A DNA stretch of 64,000 nucleotides from Baaleninema simplex PCC 7105 (GCF_000332355.1 NZ_KB235960.1:4295-68294); one strand, 5' to 3'; positions 8,123-17,433 are shown, counted from the first letter of the stretch. Program-made: numbers and translations. Notes: generated by a model not told the origin, from the letters alone.

Positions 8123-9871
8123 TCAGCGATCGGCAATCGATTCGACGAGCAACCAATTCCCGGCAACGTTGAACCGTCCCCATCCCGAAATCGGTCGTCG
8201 GTCGGGATAGGTTTGCAACGCACGATCGATCGTCGGGTGTAACGTCACCACCCGCCAAGAGCCGTCTGGTGTTATCAGTTCGTAATCTTGGGTTCCGTGA
8301 CAGCGAAACTCTCCCGAAAAAGCGTGTCCGTCCTTGGGAATCGGTGCCGATGCCGGAGTGTTGGGCGATCGCCCGTTGAGGGGGTACGTATCCGGGCGAT
8401 CGAGATAGTATTCTTGCCAATGTCGCCAATCCGGGCGATCGGGAAGACTATCGAACAGCGGAACCACCGACGCCGCCGCCGCTGCATCGTCCAACAACGC
8501 CTCTTGCAACGCTCGTACCGGCAGTTCCCTCGGCTGGCAGTCCCGTTCGATGCAGAGGGCTGCTGCCATTCCCGCCGCCTGTCCGATACCCATGACAACC
8601 GGCTGTAAGCGCGTGCAACCGTTGGCAATATGAGATACGGAAATATTCTTCTCGCAGGCTAACAGTCCGTCGATCTCTGCCGGAATCAAACAGCGATAGG
8701 GGAGCGAAAACGGCGTTCCCGTCACCCGTCCGCCCCAACGCAGGGTTTTCGAGACCACGGGAAACGTCCGATCGGTATAGTGATGGTCGTTGGCATAGTT
8801 ACCCACCGCCACAGATTCCACGGCATCGTCCCACAGGGGTAGGGGGGCCACCGTTCCCCCCGGCATGGGCAATACGTCCTGTTCCCGTACCGTTACGGCT
8901 CCCACTAGGCGGCGACTTTCTCGGAAATAGGGATGGAGTGCCAGTCCCGATTCTTCGTGGGGGAAAATGCCTCCCGCGCAGCCATACCGCCGTCCGAGTT
9001 GCCGTTGTAGGAACCGCGCGAAACTTTGCGATCGCCATTTCGCCTCTTGCAAACACGCCGCTCTCGCCTCGGTGGACTCTACCAAGCGATTTAACCCCTC
9101 GCCGTAATCGTTGCCGCGATGGGGCCAGTTGAGCATAAAGCGTTTTCCGGGCAACCGTCCGTACCGGAGAAATTTCTTGACGCCGTAATCCGTCCACGCA
9201 CCGACGAAGCGATCGGGGGTATCGAGGGGGGGCGCGTGAATTTCGGGGGCGGTATTGCCTTTTCCGAAATCTTGTAAAATCGCGACCCAAGTTATCGCTT
9301 GGACGGGATATCGTTGAAACTGTTCGTCGAGGGTTTCTGGAGCGCTCGGTTCGTCGAATTCCGCTCGGGTTTCCCATCCCCAACGATACGGGATTTCGCC
9401 AAGTTCGAGGAGATCGCCGAGTTCGGTGCCGTCGAGGACGATTTTGGCTTCGACGCTGAAATCTTCAAACCGCACGCCAAAAACGCGATCGCCCTCTCGT
9501 CGGACTTCTTGGGGAACGCGTCCGGAAATCCAATGCAAGTTCGGTAGTTTCTTTACCCAATCTTGAAAAATACGTTCGCCGATGCGAGGGTCGAAGGTAA
9601 AGAAACTCACCCAGGCGTTATCGAGTCCGCCCGGTTGCCGCTGGCGAAGTTCCCGTAAAAACGCTCCCCACAGTCCGGTTTGAAAGGCGTGCAGTTCGTT
9701 GCCGTCCGGGGCGCAGACGCCTGCTGCGGTCAGCATTCCGCCTATCCAAGAGCGATCGCTAACCAGGAGCGTGTTCGCACCGCGTCGGGCGGCCTGAATG
9801 GCGGCGGCCGTTCCGCCCGTACCTCCGCCGACCACGAGAACGTCTACGTTGTAGTAGTCTAAGGGTGACAT
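8123..9871 (-). CDS. FAD-dependent oxidoreductase (PF12831-type)
   Basis: A 582-residue flavoprotein. The N-terminus has the Rossmann dinucleotide motif VDVLVVGGGTGGTAAAIQAARRG followed by SWIGGMLTAAGVCAPDG, characteristic of the FAD_oxidored family. A late motif ACEKNISVSHIANGCTRLQPVVMGIGQAAGMAAAL closes the FAD site. The family includes secreted or cytosolic oxidoreductases of unknown substrate. The C-terminal 80 residues look like a separate small domain (GEFRCHGTQDYELITPDGSWRVV). It is preceded by an AT-rich region that could hold its promoter and is apparently monocistronic. Confidence 0.85.
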   Translation of the reverse strand: MSPLDYYNVDVLVVGGGTGGTAAAIQAARRGANTLLVSDRSWIGGMLTAAGVCAPDGNELHAFQTGLWGAFLRELRQRQPGGLDNAWVSFFTFDPRIGERIFQDWVKKLPNLHWISGRVPQEVRREGDRVFGVRFEDFSVEAKIVLDGTELGDLLELGEIPYRWGWETRAEFDEPSAPETLDEQFQRYPVQAITWVAILQDFGKGNTAPEIHAPPLDTPDRFVGAWTDYGVKKFLRYGRLPGKRFMLNWPHRGNDYGEGLNRLVESTEARAACLQEAKWRSQSFARFLQRQLGRRYGCAGGIFPHEESGLALHPYFRESRRLVGAVTVREQDVLPMPGGTVAPLPLWDDAVESVAVGNYANDHHYTDRTFPVVSKTLRWGGRVTGTPFSLPYRCLIPAEIDGLLACEKNISVSHIANGCTRLQPVVMGIGQAAGMAAALCIERDCQPRELPVRALQEALLDDAAAAASVVPLFDSLPDRPDWRHWQEYYLDRPDTYPLNGRSPNTPASAPIPKDGHAFSGEFRCHGTQDYELITPDGSWRVVTLHPTIDRALQTYPDRRPISGWGRFNVAGNWLLVESIADR

Positions 9872-10083
9872 AGTAAGAAAGAGTGAGACTTTAAATACCG
9901 AAGTATTTTGTATTGATTGTAAAAGTATAATCGTAAATGTAAAGTTACAAAAGGATGCGCGATCGACTATTTTTTGTTAACCTTTTTTTGATTTTTTTTA
10001 AATAATCAATGATACAGAATCCGTTTTTGAAACCTAGCTTGTCAAAAACAGATTCCGTATAAAAACAAGCTTTAAAAATATAC
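9872..10083. other. AT-rich spacer with imperfect inverted repeat
   Basis: Upstream of the FAD oxidoreductase. It contains AGAATCCGTTTTTGA and TCAAAAACAGATTCCGT (10016-10056), an imperfect inverted repeat related to the GGAATCCGTTTTCGATAAG segment at 16568. A promoter for the minus-strand oxidoreductase is expected between 9880 and 9960 but no clear -35/-10 pair stands out. Confidence 0.4.
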
Positions 10084-10120
10084 AAAAAAAGCCCAGTATG
10101 TTGGAAATACTGGGCTGAAA
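10084..10120 (-). terminator. Strong rho-independent terminator of ictB
   Basis: AGCCCAGTAT (10090-10099) pairs perfectly with ATACTGGGCT (10107-10116); read on the minus strand the stem is followed by seven T. It is located 20 bases beyond the stop codon of the minus-strand ictB gene. Confidence 0.85.
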
Positions 10121-10139
10121 AATGTGGTGATTTTCGTGC

Positions 10140-11528
10140 TTAATTCTCGAGGATTTGCGCTTTGTCCTTCGCTTCAGCATAAAAACTAGCAACGATCGCC
10201 ACGGATAGCCACCAGAGAATATTAATTTGCGGGCGATACCACACCGTATCGAACAGACCGTGTGCCATAAATCCCGCCATCGTCGCCAGAGACGCCATCA
10301 GCCAGAACCCCGATCGCTCTCGAGTTTGGCGCAATCGCTGGAGTTCGACAATGCCACGATTGACGGTGACGAGTAACAGCCACAGAAAACAGAACAAACC
10401 GATAAATCCCGTTTCGACGGTAATTTCTAACAGTACCGAGTAGGCACTCAACGCCGTATATTTCGGGCGCATAAACAGCGGATAAACCTTGTTGAAGGCA
10501 TCGTTACCGGGGCCGATTCCGATGAGGGGGCGATCGCGAATCATATCGACCACCGCCGCCCACACGTTGAGACGAAAATTATTGCTGCTGTCTTCCCGTC
10601 CGGCGAAAATACTCGCCGCGCGATCGCGCAGGGTAGGAACCGACACCACCGCCAAACCCACCACCAACACCGACGCCCCTAACACCGTGGGAATCGCCCA
10701 TTTTCGCCATTGTTGCGGGAGGCGATCGCTCCACCAATTCACCAACAACAGCGCAAAAACGAACAGTGCGGCCACAAAGCCAATCCACCCGCCGCGACTG
10801 AGGGTCAACACCAACGCCGTCGAATTCACTGCCAGCATTGTGACCGCCAAAGCTTTCGCCGTCCAGCGTTGCCATACAAACACCGCTGCCAGACTGAAGG
10901 CGACAGCGGGAATGAGATATCCTGCCAGCAGGTTGGGATTACCCAAATAGCTGTAAATGCGGGTAGCCTCTGCTGTCGTCGAGGAAGTATCCGTCCAGGT
11001 GGCCAGAGGATCGACGCCGATGCGGTACTGATACAAACCGTAAACGCTGACGGCGAGGGCGACGTGGAGGTAAACGCCGACGACCCAATTGCGAAGCGAT
11101 CGCGATCGCAAGATGCGGGCGCACAGGGCAAATAGCAGCAGGTATAGCGTCAGTTTCACCCATCCCCCAAACGCCGCTTGACGCACGGGAGATAGCGTCG
11201 TGGCCACGGTGGCGACGCCCCAGTACAAAGCGACGAGGAGGTGAATGGGGGTAATGCCGATTTGGGCGTCGTCGGAGAGCAGCAGTAACAGCAGAAACGC
11301 CGCACAAGCGACCAACAACACGCCGATGAGCGTCGTCGAAACGAACGGGGCCAAAGCGAACAAAACGCTCAGCAAAATCGCCCCGATGGGTTCGGCCTGC
11401 TGCATCAACCAACTGCTCGATCGCCAGTGTTGCAGCGAACCGAACAGGAGACGATAGGTATAACTCGCCCCCTGCCATGCTCGAGGCGACCAATCCGATA
11501 ACGTGACCTGATTCCAAATCGAAGCCAT
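10140..11528 (-). CDS. ictB: IctB family O-antigen-ligase-like membrane protein
   Basis: A 462-residue polytopic membrane protein of the IctB family (Wzy_C/O-antigen ligase superfamily). About ten to twelve hydrophobic helices are visible, with the family motifs LYQYRIGVDPLATW, RIYSYLGNPNLLAGYL, LTLSRGGWIGF and the loop motif RPLIGIGPGNDAFNKVYPLFM. IctB was first proposed to help inorganic carbon accumulation in Synechococcus; its fold instead suggests glycan ligation, so the exact role is open. The start codon is ATG within the minus-strand sequence at 11528. It ends with a strong terminator. Downstream neighbours are unrelated. Confidence 0.9.
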   Translation of the reverse strand: MASIWNQVTLSDWSPRAWQGASYTYRLLFGSLQHWRSSSWLMQQAEPIGAILLSVLFALAPFVSTTLIGVLLVACAAFLLLLLLSDDAQIGITPIHLLVALYWGVATVATTLSPVRQAAFGGWVKLTLYLLLFALCARILRSRSLRNWVVGVYLHVALAVSVYGLYQYRIGVDPLATWTDTSSTTAEATRIYSYLGNPNLLAGYLIPAVAFSLAAVFVWQRWTAKALAVTMLAVNSTALVLTLSRGGWIGFVAALFVFALLLVNWWSDRLPQQWRKWAIPTVLGASVLVVGLAVVSVPTLRDRAASIFAGREDSSNNFRLNVWAAVVDMIRDRPLIGIGPGNDAFNKVYPLFMRPKYTALSAYSVLLEITVETGFIGLFCFLWLLLVTVNRGIVELQRLRQTRERSGFWLMASLATMAGFMAHGLFDTVWYRPQINILWWLSVAIVASFYAEAKDKAQILEN

Positions 11529-11581
11529 ATGTCTTGACGGTCATAGAGTTTGCGAAAAGTCGCGGCCGCGAGCGATCCTCA

Positions 11582-11616
11582 AAAACTGAAAAAACCAGGC
11601 CGAGAGCGACCTGGTA
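11582..11616 (-). terminator. Terminator of the RNA-binding protein gene
   Basis: On the minus strand ACCAGG (11615-11610) and CCTGGT (11599-11594), with CG-rich inner bases, form a hairpin followed by a T-rich run (complement of the A-runs at 11581-11593). It sits about 35 bases after the stop codon. Confidence 0.6.
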
Positions 11617-11651
11617 TCGTTATCGAGGCAACCTCGATGCCAACAAACGAA

Positions 11652-12095
11652 CTAGGAGTTCGTGGTTTGGGTAGCGAGCATTTGTTTGAGTTTCGCCAGT
11701 TCGTCCGCCCAACGGGGATCGGGTTGTGCCGAACCCGAATCGGAGCTAGGGCTACTGCTGCGAGAGCGATTGCTGCGACGGCTAGATTTTCCGCCGCCAC
11801 CGCTAGAAGACGAGGCCGCAGGCGCTTCGGAACCTTCCTTACCTTTCTTACGAGGCAAGGCTTTCTCGATTTTGATCTGGCTGTCTTTGAACTCGTTGCC
11901 GTTGTAGGCTTCGATGATGCGATCGGCTTGTTCGTCGTTTTTAACCGTGACGAAACCGAAACCGCGACATTTGCCCGTTTTCCGGTCGGTGATGACTTTA
12001 ACGGACAGCATTTCGCCCGCATCTTTGAAAAAGTCTTGCAGTTCTTGACGCTCGACTTCTTTGGGCAAGTTACCAACGTAAAGACGGATAGACAT
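11652..12095 (-). CDS. RRM-type RNA-binding protein (Rbp)
   Basis: A 147-residue protein with one RNA recognition motif (residues 1-80): RNP2 is LYVGNL near the start and RNP1 is KCRGFGFV at about residues 42-49. The rest is a low-complexity tail rich in Ser, Gly and Arg (SSSSGGGGKSSRRSNRSRSS), as in cyanobacterial Rbp proteins that are often cold-induced. The tail ends in a short PDPRWADELAKLKQML segment predicted helical. A GGAGG ribosome site precedes the ATG. The 760-base upstream spacer could hold a long regulated leader, which would fit this family. Confidence 0.92.
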   Translation of the reverse strand: MSIRLYVGNLPKEVERQELQDFFKDAGEMLSVKVITDRKTGKCRGFGFVTVKNDEQADRIIEAYNGNEFKDSQIKIEKALPRKKGKEGSEAPAASSSSGGGGKSSRRSNRSRSSSPSSDSGSAQPDPRWADELAKLKQMLATQTTNS

Positions 12096-12857
12096 GAATG
12101 TAAACCTCCAGAGTTAGAGAGATATTTAACAACTTTAAAAAACGCGATCGCTCGTTTGGAAACCGTTCGGGTCGTGGGGTTTTACCCGTGTCAAACCTCG
12201 ATCTTCCTCAACGCAGCAGACCGTGCGTCTCGACGAGTCGCGCCACTTCCAAGACCGACTCGAACGAACGAAACCCGCGCGATCGCAATCTGTTTTCTGT
12301 AAAGAAACCTGTCTGGCAAGGATTTTGTAGCGTAAAACTTCAGTCATGCGTGAGGCCCAAAGGCTGCATCGGTACACTAAACGAGTAAACAAACTGCGAT
12401 CGAATCTGGTCGATGTCTTGAGATTTGAAGACCGAACCCCCGAGTGCATCGGAGTCAGCGAACCTGTCAAACCCAAAGACTCATCTTAGACTTGCAAAAC
12501 GCGCGACTTGGCAAATGGCGTCTGTTCCTTACCGATCGAGCGATCGCGAATTAAAATCTCCTAAACGATCGATGTCGCTTGTTTGTTCGATAGCGCAGTT
12601 TGCTCGAACCTAAGCAAACCCTCCTCTACGGTATCACAGTCCCAACGCCAAATCGAGCCAGACGCCCGACGCGCGAGCCGATCGTTTTCCCTAAAAATTG
12701 AAGGCCGGGGTTTGACCGAGGACTCCAAACAAAGCGGTTAAGTATCATACGCAAGCGGCGTATCTTTTGGCAATAGCAACTCTAAGATTTCTGTCAAAGC
12801 GTGATTGCAAACGTTACTAAATGTAACAAAGAAGAGATAGTAAGGCAAATCGCCCCA
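12096..12857. other. Long spacer upstream of the rbp gene
   Basis: 762 bases with no convincing gene. Short frames on both strands lack domains and codon bias. The side next to rbp (12096-12450) is the likely promoter and 5' leader region of that gene. I see no tRNA or other recognisable RNA gene here, though a non-coding RNA cannot be excluded. Confidence 0.5.
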
Positions 12858-14450
12858 TCACAACCCACCGCGAACGAGCAGATACGCGCCCCACACGGCC
12901 ATCAACACGGCGACGATCGTCGAGCGAATCGGATGGCCGTCGGGACTGGTTTTCCCCTTCGGCGTTTGTAGCGTATCGATATCGATCCAAGGCACCGCAC
13001 CGCGACGGAACCATCCCGTCACCGTCACCGCGCGATCGAGACAATCGACCGGGCGCACCGGTTGCGGTAAAAAATTCCCCAAACTGCCAAACCGCGTGCA
13101 ATAGTGCAACCGAATCGCTCCGTCGTCCGTGTGCAACGTCAAATCTTGACCGAGCCAATTTCCCGTCCCCGATCGACCGACGAGTTGCCCAGAAACCTTC
13201 ACCAACCGACTTTGAGTCGGAATCGATCGCCCGTCGGAAAACCACTGTCGCCAATTGGGAGACAGATCGAGACGAGAGGGTTTCAAATCGGGAAAATATG
13301 CGTTAACGCGTAAGAACGTTCCGAGAGAAAACCCCGTCATGGCCAAGCCTCCCAGCAACCACCAACGATCCTCGTACACCCAGGCCACGACTCCCACGTC
13401 GAACAGGTTGTCTACCCAACCGATCGCCACCGGAACCAATGCTAACCCCACGGCGATCGCGGTTCCGAGAAACGGCGCACCCTGTAACGGAAGCAGTGTC
13501 TGAAGTCGGCGTGTCGGTTCGAGCGGCGTCGCGTCGCCCCACTGTAACTGCGTCTCTAACTCCCAAAACTGAGCGATGCGCGTCAGTCGATACAGCCGTT
13601 TTCCCAATAACGGATGGCTGCTGTTGAGGGCGAACCAGTGACTGTAAGGATTTTTGACATCCCACGCCAACGCCGACTCTGGAGAAATCTGAGGATACAA
13701 ACTTCCGAGAAACCGAGCTTGTGACGTTCCCAACGGGGCTAACATCTCCCATCCTTCATAGAGATAAACGATATCTGGGCAAGAGGCGAGGTGTCGCGAC
13801 ATTCCCACCGACAGCGACAGCAAGGCGCGAGTCAAGCCGTTGGGATTTCCCGTGACGTTGACAACATCCGTATCGCTCGCCGTTTGACAGCGACGAGACA
13901 GCGCCAGTAAAGGATATCGCAACAACTCAAACAAGCCGTAAGCTAGCGTCGAAACAGTCGCCACACCCCAGAACCCCGTTCCCCAGAGAATCCATAACGG
14001 GAGGCGATCGCGATCGCTCTGTTGGTGCTGTCGCAACCAATCCCCCAACCGCGATCCTTGCCAATAGAGGGTATAGGGAAGCTGTAACAGTGCCACCAGC
14101 CCCGACATAACCGCCAAATCCCCCGTCAAATTGCCGCGATCGAGTCGGATCGCTTGCGCCATGACTAACGCCGCGATTTCGTCATCTGACAGGCGATCGA
14201 GCAGTCCCTGACTAACGACGATGCGAGCCGTTTTCGGCAAATGACCGTAAGCGAAAACAATCGGAGCCGTCTCGGGTAGCAGGCGAAATTCAGGAATCGG
14301 TAACTGACGGGTTTTACAAAACTGACGCACCGACTGCGCCGCTTCGGGACTGAATTTCTTGAGCTTGCTCAGAGAAAACGGTTTGCACCCGTACCCAAAC
14401 CGCAACAACCCGTCTAACAGCCAGGGAGACACCGCAAACAGCACCACCAA
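12858..14450 (-). CDS. C-terminal half: M48-like membrane domain without HEXXH
   Basis: The 3' fragment of the split gene, open for 530 residues from a TTG at 14450. It has hydrophobic helices (VVLFAVSPWLLDGLL; LVALLQLPYTLYW; GTAIAVGLALVPVAIGWV) and the M48 context IVFAYGHLPKTARIVVSQGLLDRLSDDEIAALVMAQAI. In true M48 peptidases the next helix holds HEXXH; here the matching residues are MAQAIRLDRG, so zinc binding and catalysis are doubtful. The last part (SGQLVGRSGTGNWLGQDLTL) looks like a small beta domain. Whether this half is still translated on its own is unknown. Confidence 0.5.
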   Translation of the reverse strand: MVVLFAVSPWLLDGLLRFGYGCKPFSLSKLKKFSPEAAQSVRQFCKTRQLPIPEFRLLPETAPIVFAYGHLPKTARIVVSQGLLDRLSDDEIAALVMAQAIRLDRGNLTGDLAVMSGLVALLQLPYTLYWQGSRLGDWLRQHQQSDRDRLPLWILWGTGFWGVATVSTLAYGLFELLRYPLLALSRRCQTASDTDVVNVTGNPNGLTRALLSLSVGMSRHLASCPDIVYLYEGWEMLAPLGTSQARFLGSLYPQISPESALAWDVKNPYSHWFALNSSHPLLGKRLYRLTRIAQFWELETQLQWGDATPLEPTRRLQTLLPLQGAPFLGTAIAVGLALVPVAIGWVDNLFDVGVVAWVYEDRWWLLGGLAMTGFSLGTFLRVNAYFPDLKPSRLDLSPNWRQWFSDGRSIPTQSRLVKVSGQLVGRSGTGNWLGQDLTLHTDDGAIRLHYCTRFGSLGNFLPQPVRPVDCLDRAVTVTGWFRRGAVPWIDIDTLQTPKGKTSPDGHPIRSTIVAVLMAVWGAYLLVRGGL

Positions 14451-15351
14451 AAACCCGGCAATTTTTCCAGTATGGTTTCCGTAAAACGCTTGTATCGGAC
14501 GCCAAATTGAAAACGTATAACGAACGAGAATTTCGTTCGTTATACGTTTTCAATCCGTGGAGTAGCAAGCACAACAACAGAAATGTCGCCAGAACTGTCG
14601 CGAATTCTAGCCAACGCAACTGTGCCAAATTCGTAGATTTCAGCGGCTTCCAATTGACGGCTCTCGGTGCGTTGCGTTCTTGCCAAGTTGTCGGAGGTTC
14701 GTTTGGCGTCGGGGGCGTTTCTGGCGATTCCGTCTGCGGTGTCTGACGGGATGGAGTTGTCGAGGTGTCTGGAGACGCGTCTCGGGAGGGGCGTGTTTTG
14801 GGGGAGCCTGGAGGTGGCGGTGGTGGAGAGATTTCTTCGGGAACATAGGCGATTTCCCGAGATGCGGCGACGGGGAAAGTCGGCGACGACGAAGCCGTTT
14901 CGAGCGGCTCGAATCCCAGTTCGCCAGGAGTCGAGTTCGGGTTGTTCGGGTTGTCAAACGGCTCGAATCCCAATTCGCGGGGTGTGGATTCCGGGTTTTC
15001 CGAGTTGTCAAACGGCTCGAATCCTAAAGATTCCGGTTCGTCGGCGTCGGGAAATCGTTTGAGTAATACTTCGAGGGTTTGTTGCGCCCACTGCTGGACT
15101 TTGGGGTTTGGGGTTTGGCAGAGTTGACGAGAGAGTGAGATCGCCTCTCGAGGGCGACGACAGTTCGCGTAGGCGTTGACGAGTCCCATCTGCGCCTGAC
15201 AAATATTTTTCGGGGACTTGGAAATTTGGCAAACTTTTTGTAACTGAGCGATCGCCGTGTCGTACTGCTTGCGTTTGAGGCTAGCCAAACCTTTCTTTAA
15301 CAGCGATCGCGACGTTTCACCCGATTTAGCTCGATCGGCAGATGAGGACAT
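14314..15351 (-). CDS. N-terminal half: TPR-like protein with Pro-rich linker
   Basis: The 5' fragment of the split gene. Residues about 10-110 form two or three TPR-like helix pairs (SLLKKGLASLKRKQYDTAIAQL). Residues 120-190 hold three copies of an ELGFEPFDN unit, followed by a Pro/Ser/Thr-rich linker and one membrane helix (FATVLATFLLLCLLL). After the palindrome the frame reads about 65 out-of-frame residues before its stop at 14314, overlapping the M48 frame by 137 bases. The out-of-frame tail is not expected to be functional. Confidence 0.5.
   Translation of the reverse strand: MSSSADRAKSGETSRSLLKKGLASLKRKQYDTAIAQLQKVCQISKSPKNICQAQMGLVNAYANCRRPREAISLSRQLCQTPNPKVQQWAQQTLEVLLKRFPDADEPESLGFEPFDNSENPESTPRELGFEPFDNPNNPNSTPGELGFEPLETASSSPTFPVAASREIAYVPEEISPPPPPPGSPKTRPSRDASPDTSTTPSRQTPQTESPETPPTPNEPPTTWQERNAPRAVNWKPLKSTNLAQLRWLEFATVLATFLLLCLLLHGLKTYNERNSRSLYVFNLASDTSVLRKPYWKNCRVFGGAVCGVSLAVRRVVAVWVRVQTVFSEQAQEIQSRSGAVGASVL
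14506..14554. repeat. 49-bp near-perfect palindrome inside a gene
   Basis: Left arm from ATTGAAAACGTATAACGAACG and right arm its reverse complement, centred on 14530, with only one mismatched pair (14528/14532). No T-run follows and no target duplication is clear. Its length leaves remainder 1 on division by three, which accounts for the frame change of the host gene. Confidence 0.9.
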
Positions 15352-15420
15352 ATCAGCACAACAAATTCCCACCTCTCCTACGATAGCTTTCGTTGGCGGA
15401 GAGATGGGAACAGTCACCAA

Positions 15421-15498
15421 CCTTTTACAATGAGCAGCGAACAGTGAAGACTGTTGACAGTTTCTTCCTTGTCCCGGCTCCCCGGCTTCCCCTCTTCC
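15421..15498. repeat. AGTGAACAGT-type spacer repeat
   Basis: GAGCAGCGAACAGTGAAGACTGTTGACAGTTTCTTCCTTGTCC, followed by C/T-rich CTTCCCCTCTTCCCT. The same composite recurs around 4672-4760, 25420-25530, 45520-45640, 51189-51356 and, inverted, at 52375-52410. Confidence 0.65.
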
Positions 15499-16464
15499 CT
15501 AGCGGGCGATTTCGCGGAAAATGACTTCGAGGATTTCCGTTGCGCCTTGTTCCCGCAAACGGTTCGCCAGCGTCACACCTAGGGTTTCCGCGTCGGCGGT
15601 GTTTCCCGAAACCGTGTCTTTGACGAGTTGCTGGCCGTCGATACTGGCTACCATTCCTGTTAACGTCAAGCGATCGCCTTCGATGGAGGTATTCACGCCG
15701 ATGGGAACCTGACAACCCCCTTCGAGACTCCGTAAAAAGGCACGTTCGGCGAGACAGCGTTGGGTTGTCGGCACGTCTTCGATCGCTTTGAGGAGTTCTA
15801 AAATCTCAGTATCCCCTTCGCGACATTCGATCCCCAACGCCCCTTGTCCGACAGCGTGTAACGACACCTCAGCGGGAATCGCTTGATGGATGCGATCGCC
15901 CATACCGAGCCGTTGCAATCCCGCCACAGCGAGGATAATGGCATCGTAATTTCCTTCGTCGAGTTTCGCCAGACGGGTGTTGAGGTTGCCCCGAATGTCT
16001 TTAAACTCTAAGTGGGGGTAATGGTGGCGCAGTTGAGCCAACCGACGCAAGGATGAGGTTCCGACCACCGCGCCTTCGGGAAGGGTTTCGAGTTGTTTGT
16101 CTTTGTGTTTTTCGTGAACCACGAGGGCGTCGGCGGGGTTTTCCCGTTCCGTGACACATCCCAGCATCAACCCTTCAGGAAGATTCGTCGGTAAATCTTT
16201 GAGGGAGTGAACGGCGAAATCTGTCTCGCCAGCCAGCATTCCCACTTCCAGTTCTTTGGTAAACAGTCCCTTATCGCCGATTTTCGCCAAGGCGACATCG
16301 AGAATTTTGTCCCCCTGGGTACTCATGGTGTGGATTTCAAACTTGCGATCGGGGTAACTCTCTTGCAGGCGATCGCGTACCCAGTGAGTTTGAACGAGTG
16401 CCAGTTGGCTTTTTCGAGAACCGATGCGAATCGTTCGGGCTTCAGCAGAAACAGAGGAGGTCAT
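15499..16464 (-). CDS. hemC: Porphobilinogen deaminase (hydroxymethylbilane synthase)
   Basis: A 321-residue enzyme that joins four porphobilinogen molecules into hydroxymethylbilane in haem and chlorophyll synthesis. Motifs: [14 protein letters not shown] at the start, TQGDKILD, the HSLKDLPT and [11 protein letters not shown] segments, [10 protein letters not shown], and the cofactor-attaching Cys in EGGCQVPIG (about residue 253). Length and motif order match HemC throughout. It is cytosolic. The upstream side (16465-16600) probably holds its promoter; no operon partner is seen. Confidence 0.97.
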   Translation of the reverse strand: MTSSVSAEARTIRIGSRKSQLALVQTHWVRDRLQESYPDRKFEIHTMSTQGDKILDVALAKIGDKGLFTKELEVGMLAGETDFAVHSLKDLPTNLPEGLMLGCVTERENPADALVVHEKHKDKQLETLPEGAVVGTSSLRRLAQLRHHYPHLEFKDIRGNLNTRLAKLDEGNYDAIILAVAGLQRLGMGDRIHQAIPAEVSLHAVGQGALGIECREGDTEILELLKAIEDVPTTQRCLAERAFLRSLEGGCQVPIGVNTSIEGDRLTLTGMVASIDGQQLVKDTVSGNTADAETLGVTLANRLREQGATEILEVIFREIAR

Positions 16465-16971
16465 GGAACGCTTACTGAAAACTTTTCATTATACACAGAC
16501 CCGATCTAGAATACCGCACTCGCGTTGAGATGAGGTGAGGTGGTGAGGAGATGATGGGACGTTCCGGAATCCGTTTTCGATAAGTCGGGTTGTAAGAAGT
16601 GTTCACCACATCCCCCCTTAGCCCCCCTTTCAAAGGGGGGTTGGGGGGATAGAAGGGTTTGTCGCGATCGGCAAAACCACTGTTTGAAATTCAGATTCTG
16701 TATGACTCTCTTTGGTCGTTGTCGGAATGAAAATTTCGATCGCAGCTATTTAATGCTTGTCGAGCTATTTGCAGGGTGGGCAATGCCCACCGACCTCTTC
16801 ATTTAGTAGGGTGGGCAATGCCCACCGACCTCTTCATTGCGTGTAATTTCGGTCGAACTGCGTAAATTTTATAAAGATTAAAAATTAAACAATTTTCTTT
16901 ATTTTTTTTGCCTGAAATTTATGTATTTAAATTTATGAAATTTAATATTATATTGTTTTTAGATCGTTTTC
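16465..16971. repeat. Spacer with two families of dispersed repeats
   Basis: 507 bases without a gene. It holds the C/G-rich repeat (about 16604-16650, inverse of the one at 1-60) and two tandem copies of TAGGGTGGGCAATGCCCACCGACCTCTTCATT (16774-16838), in which GGTGGGC and GCCCACC form a hairpin. The right part (16860-16970) is AT-rich and uninformative. Confidence 0.65.
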
Positions 16972-17433
16972 TCAGACAAATTTACTTAAACGATACCAGT
17001 CATAAAAATCTCGAACAAATTCAGCGATCGCCATGTCTGTATTCAAGTCGGGATCTCGAACCGAAGCCTTTCTCAGTTGTTCTTGTGTAAATTCAACACC
17101 TAACTTTCGTTCGACCGCTTCGATAAAATCTTCAGTATAAAAGCCAATATCTCCGATATTTTTCCAGAATGGAAGTATTACCAGTTCTTCAAAAGATGAC
17201 TCGGCACGAATAAATTGGCGATCGACGCCTCCAAGCTGAGCGATAGACTCACGAATTGCGATCGCTACTTTTTTCAGCTCTTTTGAGTCGTCTTCAAAAC
17301 AATATTCAACAAAACTAAAATCCGATTGTGGTGGATTTCGCGACAAATAAATTGCTCGTCTTTCTTCAACTGTGAATCCTTTCAATAACTTTTGAATTTT
17401 GCGAAAACCCGCTCGAAATTTACTCCTGAGCAA
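16972..17433 (-). CDS. Hypothetical protein, acyl-carrier-like C-terminal pattern
   Basis: I do not recognise this 153-residue protein. It is acidic and mostly helical by composition. The start is unsure: the longest frame begins with TTG at 17433, overlapped by a CAGGAG that would suit a start slightly downstream. The part DIGFYTEDFIEAVERKLGVEFTQEQLRKASVRDPDLNTDMAIAEFV resembles the helical layout of acyl-carrier-like proteins but without the DSL serine motif, so I do not assign that function. Local DNA is more AT-rich than its neighbours, which may point to transfer. Confidence 0.6.
   Translation of the reverse strand: MLRSKFRAGFRKIQKLLKGFTVEERRAIYLSRNPPQSDFSFVEYCFEDDSKELKKVAIAIRESIAQLGGVDRQFIRAESSFEELVILPFWKNIGDIGFYTEDFIEAVERKLGVEFTQEQLRKASVRDPDLNTDMAIAEFVRDFYDWYRLSKFV

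Larger units (their letters stand above)
12858..15351 (-). pseudogene. TPR-M48-like membrane peptidase gene split by a 49-bp palindrome
   Basis: Two overlapping frames together make one cyanobacterial family protein: an N-terminal TPR-like part with a Pro/Ser-rich linker and a C-terminal membrane M48 (HtpX-like) part. They are broken at 14506-14554, where an almost perfect palindrome of 49 bases sits. Reading across it, frame 1 runs on into unrelated codons (KTYNERNSRS...), and the M48 frame is closed upstream by a TGA at 14552-14550. Deleting exactly those 49 bases joins LLLHG to WRPIQAFYGNHTGKIAGFLVV in one frame. The insertion is thus the most economical explanation for the break. The ATG at 15351 (MSSSADRAK) is the likely start. 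Confidence 0.75.

Noticed and set aside
16972-17433. Acyl-carrier protein call for the hypothetical gene
   Set aside because: The helical pattern is suggestive but the DSL-type Ser attachment motif is missing.
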